From NCBI RefSeq assembly GCF_016863635.1, contig NZ_BOPG01000033.1:372001-436000 (forward strand): a stretch of DNA of 64,000 nt, in the 5' to 3' direction. The notes below the pieces were generated by a model that saw nothing but the letters and a program-made list of their open reading frames with translations, made no database searches and had not been told where the DNA came from. Origin of the DNA: Virgisporangium aurantiacum (GTDB lineage Bacteria; Actinomycetota; Actinomycetes; Mycobacteriales; Micromonosporaceae). Positions 50,266 through 58,833 of the stretch are shown one piece after another (the stretch's first letter is position 1; each line of letters begins with the position of its first letter). A program made the position numbers and the translations under genes.

Positions 50266-52085
50266 GAGACGGTGAGGCGTCGGTGGCGGTGCGCCGCCAT
50301 TCGAACCGGCGCGTTCACGTCACCGAACCCGTCGTAACCGCCCCGGCGCTGCACCACCTCGAAGAACACCCGCCCGCCGTAGATCGGCGTGTACAACTGG
50401 AACAGCTCGCCGCCCGATGCGTCGCGGTCGTACAGGATCCCGTTTCGCCGCAACGCTTCCACGACGTCGTCGGGGAGCGCGAAGCGCGCCCGAAGGTCGG
50501 CGTAGTAGTTGTCCGGCACCGGAAGGACTTCGGCGCCGCGGTCCGCCAGGGCCGCCGCCGTCGCCACGATGTCGAGGGTCGTGAACGCGACGTGCTGTGG
50601 TTCGGCCACCGCCGGCGCCCATTCGCCGCGGCGCAGCAGCGCGACCGTCGATCCGAGCCGCACCCGCCGGCCCGCGTCGGCGTACGCGCACGACCGCATC
50701 AGCCCGAACGGCGCGGCGTACTCCTCGGTGGTGAGCCGGTTCAGGCCGAGCACGCCGCGGTAGAACAGGCCCGCCTCGTCGAAGTGGTCGAACGGCTGGG
50801 TGAGGCCGATGTGGTCGACGGCGAGCAGCCCCACGCCGGCACCGGCGTCGTCCCCTGTGGACAGGAAGTCGGCCCGCCACGCGTCCCCACGCGACGTGAA
50901 GAAGACCGAGGTGCCGTCGGGTGCGGCGACCGCGGTGAGGTCGACCTCGCGCGGCCCGTGCTCGCGCGGCAGCGCCGGCGCCAGCAACGCGTCGGCGCGC
51001 TCCACCGACCGCTTCGGGTCGGCCGAGGTGACCGCGACCGCGCTCATCGCGGCGGTTCCGGTTTCTTGTGGACGGGTGACCGCGCTGTTCAGGACGATCC
51101 GGCAGTCGCCCTGCTCCCACAGTTGCACCGGCTTCGACCGGTGCTGCCCGACGAGCGCGAACCCGAGCCCGGACAGGGCCTTCCCCAGGCTGGAGCCGGC
51201 CGGCCCGTCGACCCCGAACTCGGTGAACGCGTAGCCGGCAAGCTCGGGCGCGGCGGGCAGGCGCTGCCCGCGTCCCAGCTGATCTTCCAACGCGACCAGG
51301 GAGCGCATCGCGTCGACGGCCGTGCGGTCCGGATCGGCCTGGCGGAACACGTCGTTGAACACCTCGAGCGAGAGCGGCCCGGTGTAGCCGGCGTCGAGCA
51401 CGAGGTTGACGAAACCGGGCAGGTCGAACGAGCCCTGGCCGGGGAACAGCCGGTGGTGGCGGCTCCACTGGAGGACGTCCATGCGCATCCGGGGCGCGTC
51501 GGCCAGTTGCAGGAAGAAGATCCGACCCGGCGTGATGTCGGCGATTCCCTCGACCGGCGCGTCGCCGAGCCGCGACAGGATGTGGAAGGAGTCGAGGCAC
51601 AGACCGAGCGCCGGATGGTCGGCCTGCCGCACGATCCGCCACGAGTGCTCCCAGGTGGACACGTGCCGTCCCCAGGCCAGCGCCTCGTACGCGATCCGCA
51701 TCCCGTGGTCGGACGCCCGCTCGGCCAGCAGGCGCAGCTGTTCCGCCGCGAGCTCGTCGTCGTCGACGGCCGCGTCGGAGACCGACGAGCACACCAGCAC
51801 GGTGTCGACACCGAGTTCGGCCATCACGTCGAACTTGTGCCCGGCGCGCGTGAGGTTGGCGTCGAGGAGCTCGGGCGGCACCGCCTCGAAGTCGCGGAAC
51901 GGTTGGTAGAGGTCGATGCTCAGGCCGAGATCGGCGCAGCGGTCGCGGACCTCGGCCGGCGACCACGGCGCCACCACGAGGTCGTTCTCGAAGAGCTCGA
52001 TGCCGTCGAAACCGGCCGACGCCGCGGCGGCGAGCTTGTCGTCGAGCGTGCCGGACAGGCAGACCGTGGCGATCGACCGTCTCAT
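50262..52085 (-). CDS. quiC: 3-dehydroshikimate dehydratase fused to HPPD-like domain
   Basis: A 607-residue fusion. The N-terminal TIM barrel (1-290) is a sugar-phosphate isomerase-type dehydroshikimate dehydratase. It has metal ligands in IAYEALAWGRHVSTWE, LCLDSFHILSR, FFLQLADAPRM and LSLEVFND, converting 3-dehydroshikimate to protocatechuate. The C-terminal part has two VOC modules like 4-hydroxyphenylpyruvate dioxygenase, with a complete iron triad: His in VDHIGLTQP, His in PQHVAFTTLD, Glu in RVFFEVVQRRGGYDGFG. Pseudomonas QuiC1 has this architecture. ATG at 52085 overlaps the TetR stop (ATGA). With the divergent shikimate dehydrogenase it forms a quinate/shikimate degradation locus. Confidence 0.88.
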   Translation of the reverse strand: MRRSIATVCLSGTLDDKLAAAASAGFDGIELFENDLVVAPWSPAEVRDRCADLGLSIDLYQPFRDFEAVPPELLDANLTRAGHKFDVMAELGVDTVLVCSSVSDAAVDDDELAAEQLRLLAERASDHGMRIAYEALAWGRHVSTWEHSWRIVRQADHPALGLCLDSFHILSRLGDAPVEGIADITPGRIFFLQLADAPRMRMDVLQWSRHHRLFPGQGSFDLPGFVNLVLDAGYTGPLSLEVFNDVFRQADPDRTAVDAMRSLVALEDQLGRGQRLPAAPELAGYAFTEFGVDGPAGSSLGKALSGLGFALVGQHRSKPVQLWEQGDCRIVLNSAVTRPQETGTAAMSAVAVTSADPKRSVERADALLAPALPREHGPREVDLTAVAAPDGTSVFFTSRGDAWRADFLSTGDDAGAGVGLLAVDHIGLTQPFDHFDEAGLFYRGVLGLNRLTTEEYAAPFGLMRSCAYADAGRRVRLGSTVALLRRGEWAPAVAEPQHVAFTTLDIVATAAALADRGAEVLPVPDNYYADLRARFALPDDVVEALRRNGILYDRDASGGELFQLYTPIYGGRVFFEVVQRRGGYDGFGDVNAPVRMAAHRHRRLTVS

Positions 52086-52723
52086 GAGGAACGCCGCAGG
52101 TAACCGATGACCATCTCGCCGAGCATCGAGCGGTAGTGCTCGCGGCTGGCCGGGTCGAGCAGGTCGCGGTCGAACAGCGCGCCGAACGTGTGCCGGTTGG
52201 CGACGCGGAAGAAGCAGAACGCGCTGATCATCATGTGGACGTCGAGCGCGTCGACGTCGGACCGGAACGTTCCGTCGTGCTGGCCGCGCTGGAGTGCGTT
52301 CGAGAGCAGGTCGACCGCGGAACTGTTCAGGTCGACCAGCCGGGCCACGTGCGACATGTGCTGCGCCTGCTGCGCGTTCTCGACGCCGACCAGCTTGATG
52401 AACGCCGGGTGCGCCTCGTGGTGGTCGAACGTGACCTCGGCGAGCCGGCGGATCGCGGCGACCGGGTCGAGCTGGTCGACGTCGACGGTGCGCTCGGCCG
52501 CGCGGATCTCGGCGTAGGCGCGCTCCAGCACCGCGAGGTACAGCTGCTCCTTGCCGCCGAAGTAGTAGTAGATCATCCGCTTGGTCGTGCGGGTGCGGGC
52601 CGCGATCTCGTCGACGCGGGCGCCGCTGTACCCGTTGGTGGCGAACTCGTCGGTGGCGACGTCGAGAATGTCGGCCCGGGTTCGCTCGGAGTCACGCATC
52701 CGATCGGGAGCTGAGACGGCCAT
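52082..52723 (-). CDS. TetR-family regulator of the shikimate catabolic locus
   Basis: A 213-residue regulator: helix-turn-helix ADILDVATDEFATNGYSGARVDEIAARTRTTKRMIYYYFGGKEQLYLAVL (residues 18-67) and a TetR C-terminal domain with HPAFIKLVGVENAQQAQHM. ATG at 52723 was chosen because GGAAGG precedes it by nine bases; an ATG at 52750 is possible. It is coupled to quiC by ATGA and divergent from the shikimate dehydrogenase gene. The operator-like palindrome at 52806 would control both directions, with shikimate, quinate or dehydroshikimate as the likely inducer (inferred). Confidence 0.88.
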   Translation of the reverse strand: MAVSAPDRMRDSERTRADILDVATDEFATNGYSGARVDEIAARTRTTKRMIYYYFGGKEQLYLAVLERAYAEIRAAERTVDVDQLDPVAAIRRLAEVTFDHHEAHPAFIKLVGVENAQQAQHMSHVARLVDLNSSAVDLLSNALQRGQHDGTFRSDVDALDVHMMISAFCFFRVANRHTFGALFDRDLLDPASREHYRSMLGEMVIGYLRRSS

Positions 52724-52805
52724 CGACTCGTCCTTCCGCGTGCGCGCCATCGAACCAGTGTGCCGGTGCGAGGTCTTGACACGCCCGTGCACCCCGGCGG
52801 ATAAC

Positions 52806-52827
52806 TAACGTACCAGTTCGTACATTA
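52806..52827. promoter_or_regulatory. TetR-type operator between quiC-tetR and shikimate dehydrogenase
   Basis: TAACGTAC (52806-52813) and GTACATTA (52820-52827) are inverted 8-mers with one mismatch, six bases apart. The site is 83 bp from the TetR start and 33 bp from the dehydrogenase start, the only strong palindrome in this divergent region. Confidence 0.6.
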
Positions 52828-52859
52828 GCGCTCGTGCATGAGTGGGGGAGCGGGATTCC

Positions 52860-53723
52860 ATGCCGACTTGCCGGTGCGGCCTGATCGGAGCGGGCATCGC
52901 GATGTCACTGTCGCCCGCGTTGCATCAGGAGGAGGGGCGCCGGCACGGGCTCGACCTGACCTACACGCTGATGGACGCCGAGGCCGGCCTGGCGGCGCTG
53001 GTCGACCGGGCCGAGGCGGACGGGTTCGCCGGCGTCAACATCACCCACCCGTTCAAGCAGCAGGCGAACGCGCTCGTCGACGCGCTCTCGCCGCAGGCGC
53101 AGGCGATCGGCGCCGTCAACACGATCGTCTTCGAAAACGGCCGCCGCACCGGCCACAACACCGACGTCCACGGGTTCACCGAGGCGTTCCGCAAGGGCCT
53201 GCCCGGCGCCGCGACCGACCGGGTCGTGCTGCTCGGCGCCGGCGGTGCCGGTGCGGCCTGCGGGTACGCGCTGCTCGGGCTCGGCGTCGGCCACCTGACG
53301 ATCGTCGATCCCGACCCGGACCGGCTCGGCACCCTCGGCGAGCTGCTCGCCGCCCGCTTCGACACCGATCGGATCGCCCTCACGGCGCCGGGCCGGATCG
53401 CGAAGGCGCTCGCCGCGGCCGACGGGCTGGTGAACGCCAGCCCGGTCGGCATGGCGGCGCATCCCGGCCTGCCGTTGCCGGTGCACCTGCTGCACCGCGG
53501 CCTGTGGGTGAAGGACGTCATCTACCTGCCGGTCGACACCGACCTGCTGATCGCCGCGCGGGCCCGCGGCCTGCGGGCGGTCGGCGGCGCCGCGATGTGC
53601 GTGTTCCAGGCCGCCGCCGCCTTCGAGCTGTTCACCGGACGCATCCCCGACCCGTCCCGGATGCTCCAGCACGCCGAGCTGCTGCTCCGGGACCGCACGC
53701 CGACCCCCTTATGGAGCACGTGA
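52860..53723 (+). CDS. shikimate/quinate dehydrogenase
   Basis: A 287-residue NAD(P)-dependent dehydrogenase of the AroE/YdiB family. CGLIGAGIAMSLSPALHQEE carries the substrate Ser pair, GVNITHPFKQQ the catalytic Lys, HNTDVHGFTEAF the catalytic Asp, and VVLLGAGGAGAACGYALLGLG the nucleotide loop. Its position opposite quiC indicates catabolic oxidation of shikimate or quinate to dehydroshikimate or dehydroquinate rather than biosynthesis. ATG at 52860 was chosen; GTG at 52842 would add six residues. The transporter start overlaps its stop as TGATG. Confidence 0.85.
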   Translation: MPTCRCGLIGAGIAMSLSPALHQEEGRRHGLDLTYTLMDAEAGLAALVDRAEADGFAGVNITHPFKQQANALVDALSPQAQAIGAVNTIVFENGRRTGHNTDVHGFTEAFRKGLPGAATDRVVLLGAGGAGAACGYALLGLGVGHLTIVDPDPDRLGTLGELLAARFDTDRIALTAPGRIAKALAAADGLVNASPVGMAAHPGLPLPVHLLHRGLWVKDVIYLPVDTDLLIAARARGLRAVGGAAMCVFQAAAAFELFTGRIPDPSRMLQHAELLLRDRTPTPLWST

Positions 53724-55117
53724 TGAGCCAACAGACCGCCGCCAAGTCCCTGGACCTGCCGGAGCCGATGCCGCTGCGCCGAATGGTCGGCCCCGGCGTG
53801 GTCGCCGTCGGGATCGGCATGGCGGCCGGCGAGATCATCCTGTGGCCGTACCTGACCGCGATCGGCGGGCTCGGCCTGCTCTGGCTGGCGTTCGCCACGC
53901 TGGCCGTCCAGTTCGTGATCAACATGGAGATCGAGCGCTACACCCTGGCCACCGGGCAGACCGCGGTCGCCGGGTTCTCCCGGTGGTGGAAGGGCTGGGG
54001 CGTCGTCATCTGCCTCGCCGGCGTGTTCCAGTACGCGTGGCCGGGCTGGGCCACCAGCGGTTCGACCGTCCTCACCTACCTCGTCGGGGGCGGCGATCCG
54101 GTGTGGATCACCGTCGGGGTGCTGGCCGCCGTCGGTCTCCTGCTCACGTTCTCCCGGGTCATCTACCGGACGGTCGAGCTGGTCGAGGCCGTGAAGGTCG
54201 GGCTGACGCTGTTCTTCCTGGCCGTGGTCGTGGTCTTCGTCATCTCGCTGTCCACCTGGGGCGAAGCCGCGTCCGAGACGGTGACCGGCTTCGCCCGGAT
54301 CCCGGCCGGCATCACGTTCACGCTCCTGCTCAGCGCGATCGGTGCCGCGGGCGCCGGTGGCGTCCACAACCTGGTGCTGAGCAACTGGATCCGCGACAAG
54401 CGCTACGGCATGGGCGCGCACGTGCCGCGGCTCACCTCGCCGATCACCGGCCAGGAAGAGGCCGCCGGCGGCGACGACCGCTACACGTTCCCGACCGACG
54501 AGGCGAACCTCGGCCGCTGGCGGGTGTGGTGGAAGCGGGCCAACGTCGAGCACGCCGCCACGTTCGCGCTGGTCTGCTTCGTGACGATCACCGTCATGTG
54601 TCTGCTCGCCTACGAGACGCTGTTCGGCCGCGAGGAGCTGAAGAACGACCCGTCGTTCCTGCGCATCGAGGCCGACGTGCTCGCCGGCCGGGTCGGCGAG
54701 TGGCTCAAGCTGCTGTTCCTCTCGATCGCCGTCGTCTCGCTGTGGGCGGCCGCGATGGGCCTGCTCGACGTGATCGGACGGCTCGCGTCGGACTTCCTGC
54801 GCCGCAACTACCTCGCCGGCTCGGCCCGGTGGACCGAGCCCCGCCTGTACCTCGCCGTGATCTGGACCGAGATCGGGCTCGGTTCGGCGATCCTGCTGGC
54901 CGGCTTCACCCAGCCGCTGGGCCTGCTGATCGTGTCGACGTGCGCCGCGTCGGTGGTGACGCTGCTGTACTCGATCCTCCTGGTGCGGCTGAACACCGCC
55001 GACCTGCCGGCCGCCATCCGGCTGGGTGGATGGCGGCTCGGCGGCATGCTGGTCGCGATCGGCTTCTACGGCTTCTTCGCGGTGGCGATGGTGGTGACCC
55101 AGCTCCAGCGCCTATGA
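53723..55117 (+). CDS. Nramp-related membrane transporter lacking canonical metal motifs
   Basis: A 464-residue, roughly 11-helix protein resembling the Nramp fold (MVGPGVVAVGIGMAAGEIILWPYLTAIGGLGLLWLAFATLAVQFVINMEIERYTLATGQT). In metal-transporting Nramps TM1 has DPGN and TM6 has MPH. Here the TM1 position reads GIGMAAGE and TM6 has GAAGAGGVHNLVLSNWIRDKRYGMGAH, so metal ligands are missing. ATG at 53723 overlaps the dehydrogenase stop and GGAG precedes it. Its place in a shikimate catabolic operon suggests uptake of quinate, shikimate or a related acid; this is inference. Confidence 0.75.
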   Translation: MSQQTAAKSLDLPEPMPLRRMVGPGVVAVGIGMAAGEIILWPYLTAIGGLGLLWLAFATLAVQFVINMEIERYTLATGQTAVAGFSRWWKGWGVVICLAGVFQYAWPGWATSGSTVLTYLVGGGDPVWITVGVLAAVGLLLTFSRVIYRTVELVEAVKVGLTLFFLAVVVVFVISLSTWGEAASETVTGFARIPAGITFTLLLSAIGAAGAGGVHNLVLSNWIRDKRYGMGAHVPRLTSPITGQEEAAGGDDRYTFPTDEANLGRWRVWWKRANVEHAATFALVCFVTITVMCLLAYETLFGREELKNDPSFLRIEADVLAGRVGEWLKLLFLSIAVVSLWAAAMGLLDVIGRLASDFLRRNYLAGSARWTEPRLYLAVIWTEIGLGSAILLAGFTQPLGLLIVSTCAASVVTLLYSILLVRLNTADLPAAIRLGGWRLGGMLVAIGFYGFFAVAMVVTQLQRL

Positions 55118-57346
55118 GAAGCGGCGCAGGCGCAGGCTGTTGGACACCACGAACACCGAGGACAGCGCCATCGCCGCGCCGGCGATCATCGGGTTCAGGA
55201 GGCCGGCCGCCGCCAGGGGGAGGGCCGCCACGTTGTAGGCGAAGGCCCAGAACAGGTTGCCCTTGATCACGCGCAGCGTGCGGCGGGACAGGCGGATCGC
55301 GTCGGCGGCCGCGGTGAGGTCGCCGCGGACCAGGGTCAGGTCGCTGGCCTCGATGGCCGCGTCGGTACCGGTGCCCATGGCCAGGCCCAGGTCGGCCTGT
55401 GCCAGCGCGGCGGCGTCGTTCACGCCGTCGCCGACCATCGCGACCACCCTGCCCTCGCCCTGCAGGCGCTTGACCACGTCGACCTTGTCGGCCGGCAGCA
55501 CCTCGGCGATCACCTCGTCGGTGCCCGCTCCGACGCCGACCCCGATGCCCACCTCGGCGGCCACCGCCGCGGCGACCGTCCGGTTGTCGCCGGTGAGCAG
55601 CACCGGCGTCAGCCCGAGGCGGCGGAGTTCCGCCACGGCCGCGCGGCTGTCGGGCTTCACCGCGTCGGCGACGGCGAACATCGCTCGCGCCCGGCCGTCC
55701 CAGCCGGCCAGGACGGCGGTCTGGCCGGCGGCCGACGCGTCGTCGAACGCCCGGCGCAGGTCCGGCGGCACGGTGAGCCCGTGGTCGTCGAGGAGACGCG
55801 GGCGGCCGGCCACGATCGTGCGGCCCTCCACCACGCCGGTCACGCCGAGGCCCTCGACGTTGCGGAAGTCGGTCACCGGCGGGAAGGCGCCCACCGCGAT
55901 CGCCTTGGCGACCGGATGCTCCGAGGCCGACTCGACGGCACCCACCAGGCGACGGGCCAGCGGCTCGTCGGAAGCCACGACGGAGATCAGCGTCATCCGG
56001 CCCGTGGTCACCGTGCCGGTCTTGTCCAGCACCACCGTGTCGACCCGCCGGGTCGACTCCAGGACCTCCGGACCCTTGATCAGCAGGCCCAACTGGGCGC
56101 CCCGGCCGGTGCCCACGAGCAGCGCGGTCGGCGTCGCCAGGCCCAGCGCGCACGGGCAGGCGATGATCAGCACCGCCACCGTGGCGGTGAACGCGGCCGT
56201 CAAGCCGTTTCCGTCGCCTCCCTCGGCGACAGACCAGCTGCTGCCCGTGCCGATCCAGTAGCCGAGGGTGGCCACCGCCAGCGCGATCACGATCGGGACG
56301 AACACGCCCGCCACCCGGTCGGCCAGCCGCTGCACGTCGGCCTTGCCGGCCTGCGCCTGCTCGACCAGCCGCGCCATCTGCGCCAACTGGGTGTCGGCAC
56401 CGACCCGGGTGGCCCGCACGACCAGCCGCCCGCCGGCGTTCACGGTCGCGCCCACCACGGCGTCACCGACCGACACCTCGACCGGCACCGACTCGCCCGT
56501 CACCAGGCTGGTGTCCACGGCCGACGAGCCCTCGTCGACGACCCCGTCGGTGGCGATCTTCTCGCCGGGCCGCACCACGAACCGGTCACCGACAAGCAGC
56601 TGGTCGACGGGAATGCGCTGCTCACGTGCGTCCCGAAGGACCGAGACCTCCTTGGCGCCGAGCGCGAGCAGCGCGCGCAACGCCGACCCCGCCCGGCGCT
56701 TGGCCCTCGCCTCGAAATAGCGGCCGGCCAGGATGAACATCGTGACGCCCGCGGCCACCTCGAGGTAGATCGCGTCGGTGCCGGCGCCGCGCTCGATCGT
56801 CAGCCGGAACGGGTGGGTCATGCCGGGCATGCCGGCGTCGCCGAGGAACAGCGCCCACAGCGACCACCCGAACGCGGCCAGCGTCCCCATCGACACCAGC
56901 GTGTCCATGGTGGCCGCGCCGTGCCGCAGGTTCACCGCGGCCGCCCGGTGGAACGGCCAGCCGCCGTAGACGATCACCGGAGCGGCCAGCGTCAGCGACG
57001 CCCACTGCCAGTAGTCGAACTGCCAGGCCGGCACCATGGCCAGCACGATCACGGGCACGGTCAGCGCCACGGTCACCCAGAGCCGGGTGCCATGTCCGTC
57101 CGTTGGTTGCGGCTTTTTTTCGGACCGCGTGCGCGCGGCCGTGTAGCCCGTCTTCTCCACGGTGGCGATGAGATCGTCGACGCTGACCTGTGAATCGTTG
57201 ACGGCGACCGTCGCCTTCTCGGTGGCGTAGTTGACGCTCGCGGTGACGCCGTCGAGCTTGTTGAGCTTCTTCTCGATGCGCGACGCGCAGGAGGCGCAGG
57301 TCATCCCGCCGATGGCCAGCTCGATGCTGGTGGTCGCGCGCATCAT
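55112..57346 (-). CDS. copA: copper-exporting P1B-type ATPase
   Basis: A 744-residue Cu(I) pump. One N-terminal heavy-metal domain (IGGMTCASCASRIEKKL), eight helices, the CPC ion motif in IIACPCALGLATPTA, phosphorylation site DKTGTVTTG, the SEHPVAKAI His-Pro motif, the ATP-binding GLGVTGVV region and GDGVNDAAALAQADLGLAMGTGTDAAIEA. These define the CopA subgroup. The ATG at 57346 overlaps the stop of the preceding gene, so it is translated as the third gene of the copZ operon, controlled by the CsoR operators at 58442-58529. Its end overlaps the convergent Nramp-like gene by six bases. Confidence 0.95.
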   Translation of the reverse strand: MMRATTSIELAIGGMTCASCASRIEKKLNKLDGVTASVNYATEKATVAVNDSQVSVDDLIATVEKTGYTAARTRSEKKPQPTDGHGTRLWVTVALTVPVIVLAMVPAWQFDYWQWASLTLAAPVIVYGGWPFHRAAAVNLRHGAATMDTLVSMGTLAAFGWSLWALFLGDAGMPGMTHPFRLTIERGAGTDAIYLEVAAGVTMFILAGRYFEARAKRRAGSALRALLALGAKEVSVLRDAREQRIPVDQLLVGDRFVVRPGEKIATDGVVDEGSSAVDTSLVTGESVPVEVSVGDAVVGATVNAGGRLVVRATRVGADTQLAQMARLVEQAQAGKADVQRLADRVAGVFVPIVIALAVATLGYWIGTGSSWSVAEGGDGNGLTAAFTATVAVLIIACPCALGLATPTALLVGTGRGAQLGLLIKGPEVLESTRRVDTVVLDKTGTVTTGRMTLISVVASDEPLARRLVGAVESASEHPVAKAIAVGAFPPVTDFRNVEGLGVTGVVEGRTIVAGRPRLLDDHGLTVPPDLRRAFDDASAAGQTAVLAGWDGRARAMFAVADAVKPDSRAAVAELRRLGLTPVLLTGDNRTVAAAVAAEVGIGVGVGAGTDEVIAEVLPADKVDVVKRLQGEGRVVAMVGDGVNDAAALAQADLGLAMGTGTDAAIEASDLTLVRGDLTAAADAIRLSRRTLRVIKGNLFWAFAYNVAALPLAAAGLLNPMIAGAAMALSSVFVVSNSLRLRRFS

Positions 57347-58209
57347 GACGTCACCGCCGTGAACTCCGCCGTACGGACCTTTCCGGCGTGCTGGAAGTCG
57401 AGATACAGCCGGTACGCGCCGGCGCTGGGCACCTCGGCGTAGAACGTGACGTCGGGGCCGGCGGTCGTCGCTTCCTCGGGGTGGACGTGGAGGTAGGCCA
57501 GGTCGCCGTCCCGCAACGCCACCAGGTGGCCGTAGGCGCCCAGGTAGGGCTGGAGATCGGTCACCGGTCGGCCGTCCTTCGTCACGGTGAGCGTGAGCTT
57601 GCTCGACGTGCCGGGTTGCAGCGTGCCGGCCAGCTCGACGCGGTAGCCGTCGACGTCGAACGCGCGGCCGGGCGCGGGCAGCGGCCGGACCCGGTAGTCG
57701 CCGGCCGCCGGAACGTCGACGCCCAGCGTCAGACCTTTGTCGCGGCCGGCGGGCTGGAAGTCGGCGAACACCCGGTACTGGCCGGGGTCGGCGACCGTCA
57801 GCGGGATCGACCACAGGCCGTCCGCCGTCCGGCTCGGGTGGACGTGCTGGAAGCCGGACAGGTCGCGCCGCACGACGATCAGGTGCAGGTCCTTCTCGTG
57901 GGTCGGGGTGTAGCCGGTGACGGGTGCGCCGTCGGGGCCGAGGATCCGGAAGCGGAACTCGGCGGTGGTGCCGGCGGGGAGGGCGGTGGTCTCCGGGACG
58001 AGGCGGTACCCGGCCTCGCTCACCTGCAGACCGCCGGGGAACTCCTCGATACCCTCGTGACCCTCGGTTTCCGCGTGACCGCCGGCTTCGGCGTGGCCGG
58101 CCGGCGGCGGTTCCTCGCTGGGGCCGACCAGGCGGCCGGCGCCCAGCGCGCCGGTGAACGCCACCACCAGGCCGACGCCGTACAGGCCGAGCTTCGTCGC
58201 GGTTCTCAC
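57343..58209 (-). CDS. membrane-anchored His-motif protein of the copper operon
   Basis: A 288-residue protein with an N-terminal membrane anchor or signal (KLGLYGVGLVVAFTGALGAG), a His/Glu-rich segment (AGHAEAGGHAETEGHEG) and two beta-rich domains. Each domain ends in a related motif: DLHLIVVRRDLSGFQHVHP (H122, H124) and GHLVALRDGDLAYLHVHP (H241, H243). Such paired HxH and HL sites outside the membrane could hold copper. The gene is embedded between copZ and copA with GTGA and ATGA overlaps, so a copper role is strongly implied by context. I do not know a named family. Confidence 0.7.
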   Translation of the reverse strand: MRTATKLGLYGVGLVVAFTGALGAGRLVGPSEEPPPAGHAEAGGHAETEGHEGIEEFPGGLQVSEAGYRLVPETTALPAGTTAEFRFRILGPDGAPVTGYTPTHEKDLHLIVVRRDLSGFQHVHPSRTADGLWSIPLTVADPGQYRVFADFQPAGRDKGLTLGVDVPAAGDYRVRPLPAPGRAFDVDGYRVELAGTLQPGTSSKLTLTVTKDGRPVTDLQPYLGAYGHLVALRDGDLAYLHVHPEEATTAGPDVTFYAEVPSAGAYRLYLDFQHAGKVRTAEFTAVTS

Positions 58210-58415
58210 GGGACCACCTCGTAGTCGCCGGCCTCGTCGACGGCGTCGCGGACGGCCTGCGGGTCGAGCGGCTGGTCGCTGGTGACGGTCGCGGTGCCGG
58301 AGCCGAGGTCGACCTTCACCTCGCGGACGCCCGCGAGCTGACCGATCTCCGAACTCACCGCGCCGACGCAGTGGCCGCACGTCATGCCCTTGATCGTGTA
58401 GGTCGTGGTGGTCAT
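58206..58415 (-). CDS. copZ: CopZ-type copper chaperone
   Basis: A 69-residue single heavy-metal-associated domain. TYTIKGMTCGHCVGAVSSEI carries the Cu(I)-binding C13-x-x-C16, followed by the typical VKVDLGSGTATVTS strand. It delivers Cu(I) to CopA. ATG at 58415 has AAGGAG nine bases upstream. It is the first gene of the copper operon. Confidence 0.93.
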   Translation of the reverse strand: MTTTTYTIKGMTCGHCVGAVSSEIGQLAGVREVKVDLGSGTATVTSDQPLDPQAVRDAVDEAGDYEVVP

Positions 58416-58441
58416 GTCCGCGGCTCCTTCTACGATGAGAT

Positions 58442-58529
58442 TACCCCCGTGGGGTACCGGTCGACGCCCACCGTAACATACCCCCTGGGGGTACTCCAGC
58501 ATTGTGGCGTTGAATACCCCCGGGGGGTT
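58442..58529. promoter_or_regulatory. three CsoR operator-like palindromes
   Basis: Between divergent copZ and csoR are three related GC-boxes of the CsoR/RcnR type: TACCCCCGTGGGGTA (58442-58456), TACCCCCTGGGGGTA (58479-58493, perfect arms) and TACCCCCGGGGGGTT (58515-58529). Centre-to-centre distances are about 37 and 36 bp. The first lies 27 bp from copZ, the third 14 bp from csoR, so both directions can be repressed. Confidence 0.85.
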
Positions 58530-58542
58530 GTAGGATGGGGGC

Positions 58543-58833
58543 ATGACCGCACCGACCCGTGGCTACACATCCACCAAAGACCAGCTGCAGGCCCGGCTGC
58601 GGCGCATCGAGGGCCAGGTGCGCGGCATCGAGCGCATGGTCGACGAGGACCGGTACTGCATCGACGTCCTCACCCAGATCTCGGCGATCCAGGCCGCGCT
58701 CGACAAGGTGGCGCTCGGCCTGCTCGACGGGCACGCCCGGCACTGCATGCACGAGGGTGCCGCGGAGGGCCGGGCCGACGAGATGGCCAGCGAGATGATG
58801 GCCGCCGTCGGTCGCCTCATGAAGCGGGGCTGA
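58543..58833 (+). CDS. csoR: copper-sensing repressor CsoR
   Basis: A 96-residue all-helical repressor. RLRRIEGQVRGIERMVDEDRYCIDVLTQISAIQAALDKVALGLLDGHARHC is the family core. The Cu(I) ligands C39, H64 and C68 are all present, matching the set known from M. tuberculosis CsoR. Copper binding releases it from the GC-box operators upstream. It diverges from copZ and overlaps the convergent flippase-like gene by 17 bases. Confidence 0.95.
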   Translation: MTAPTRGYTSTKDQLQARLRRIEGQVRGIERMVDEDRYCIDVLTQISAIQAALDKVALGLLDGHARHCMHEGAAEGRADEMASEMMAAVGRLMKRG

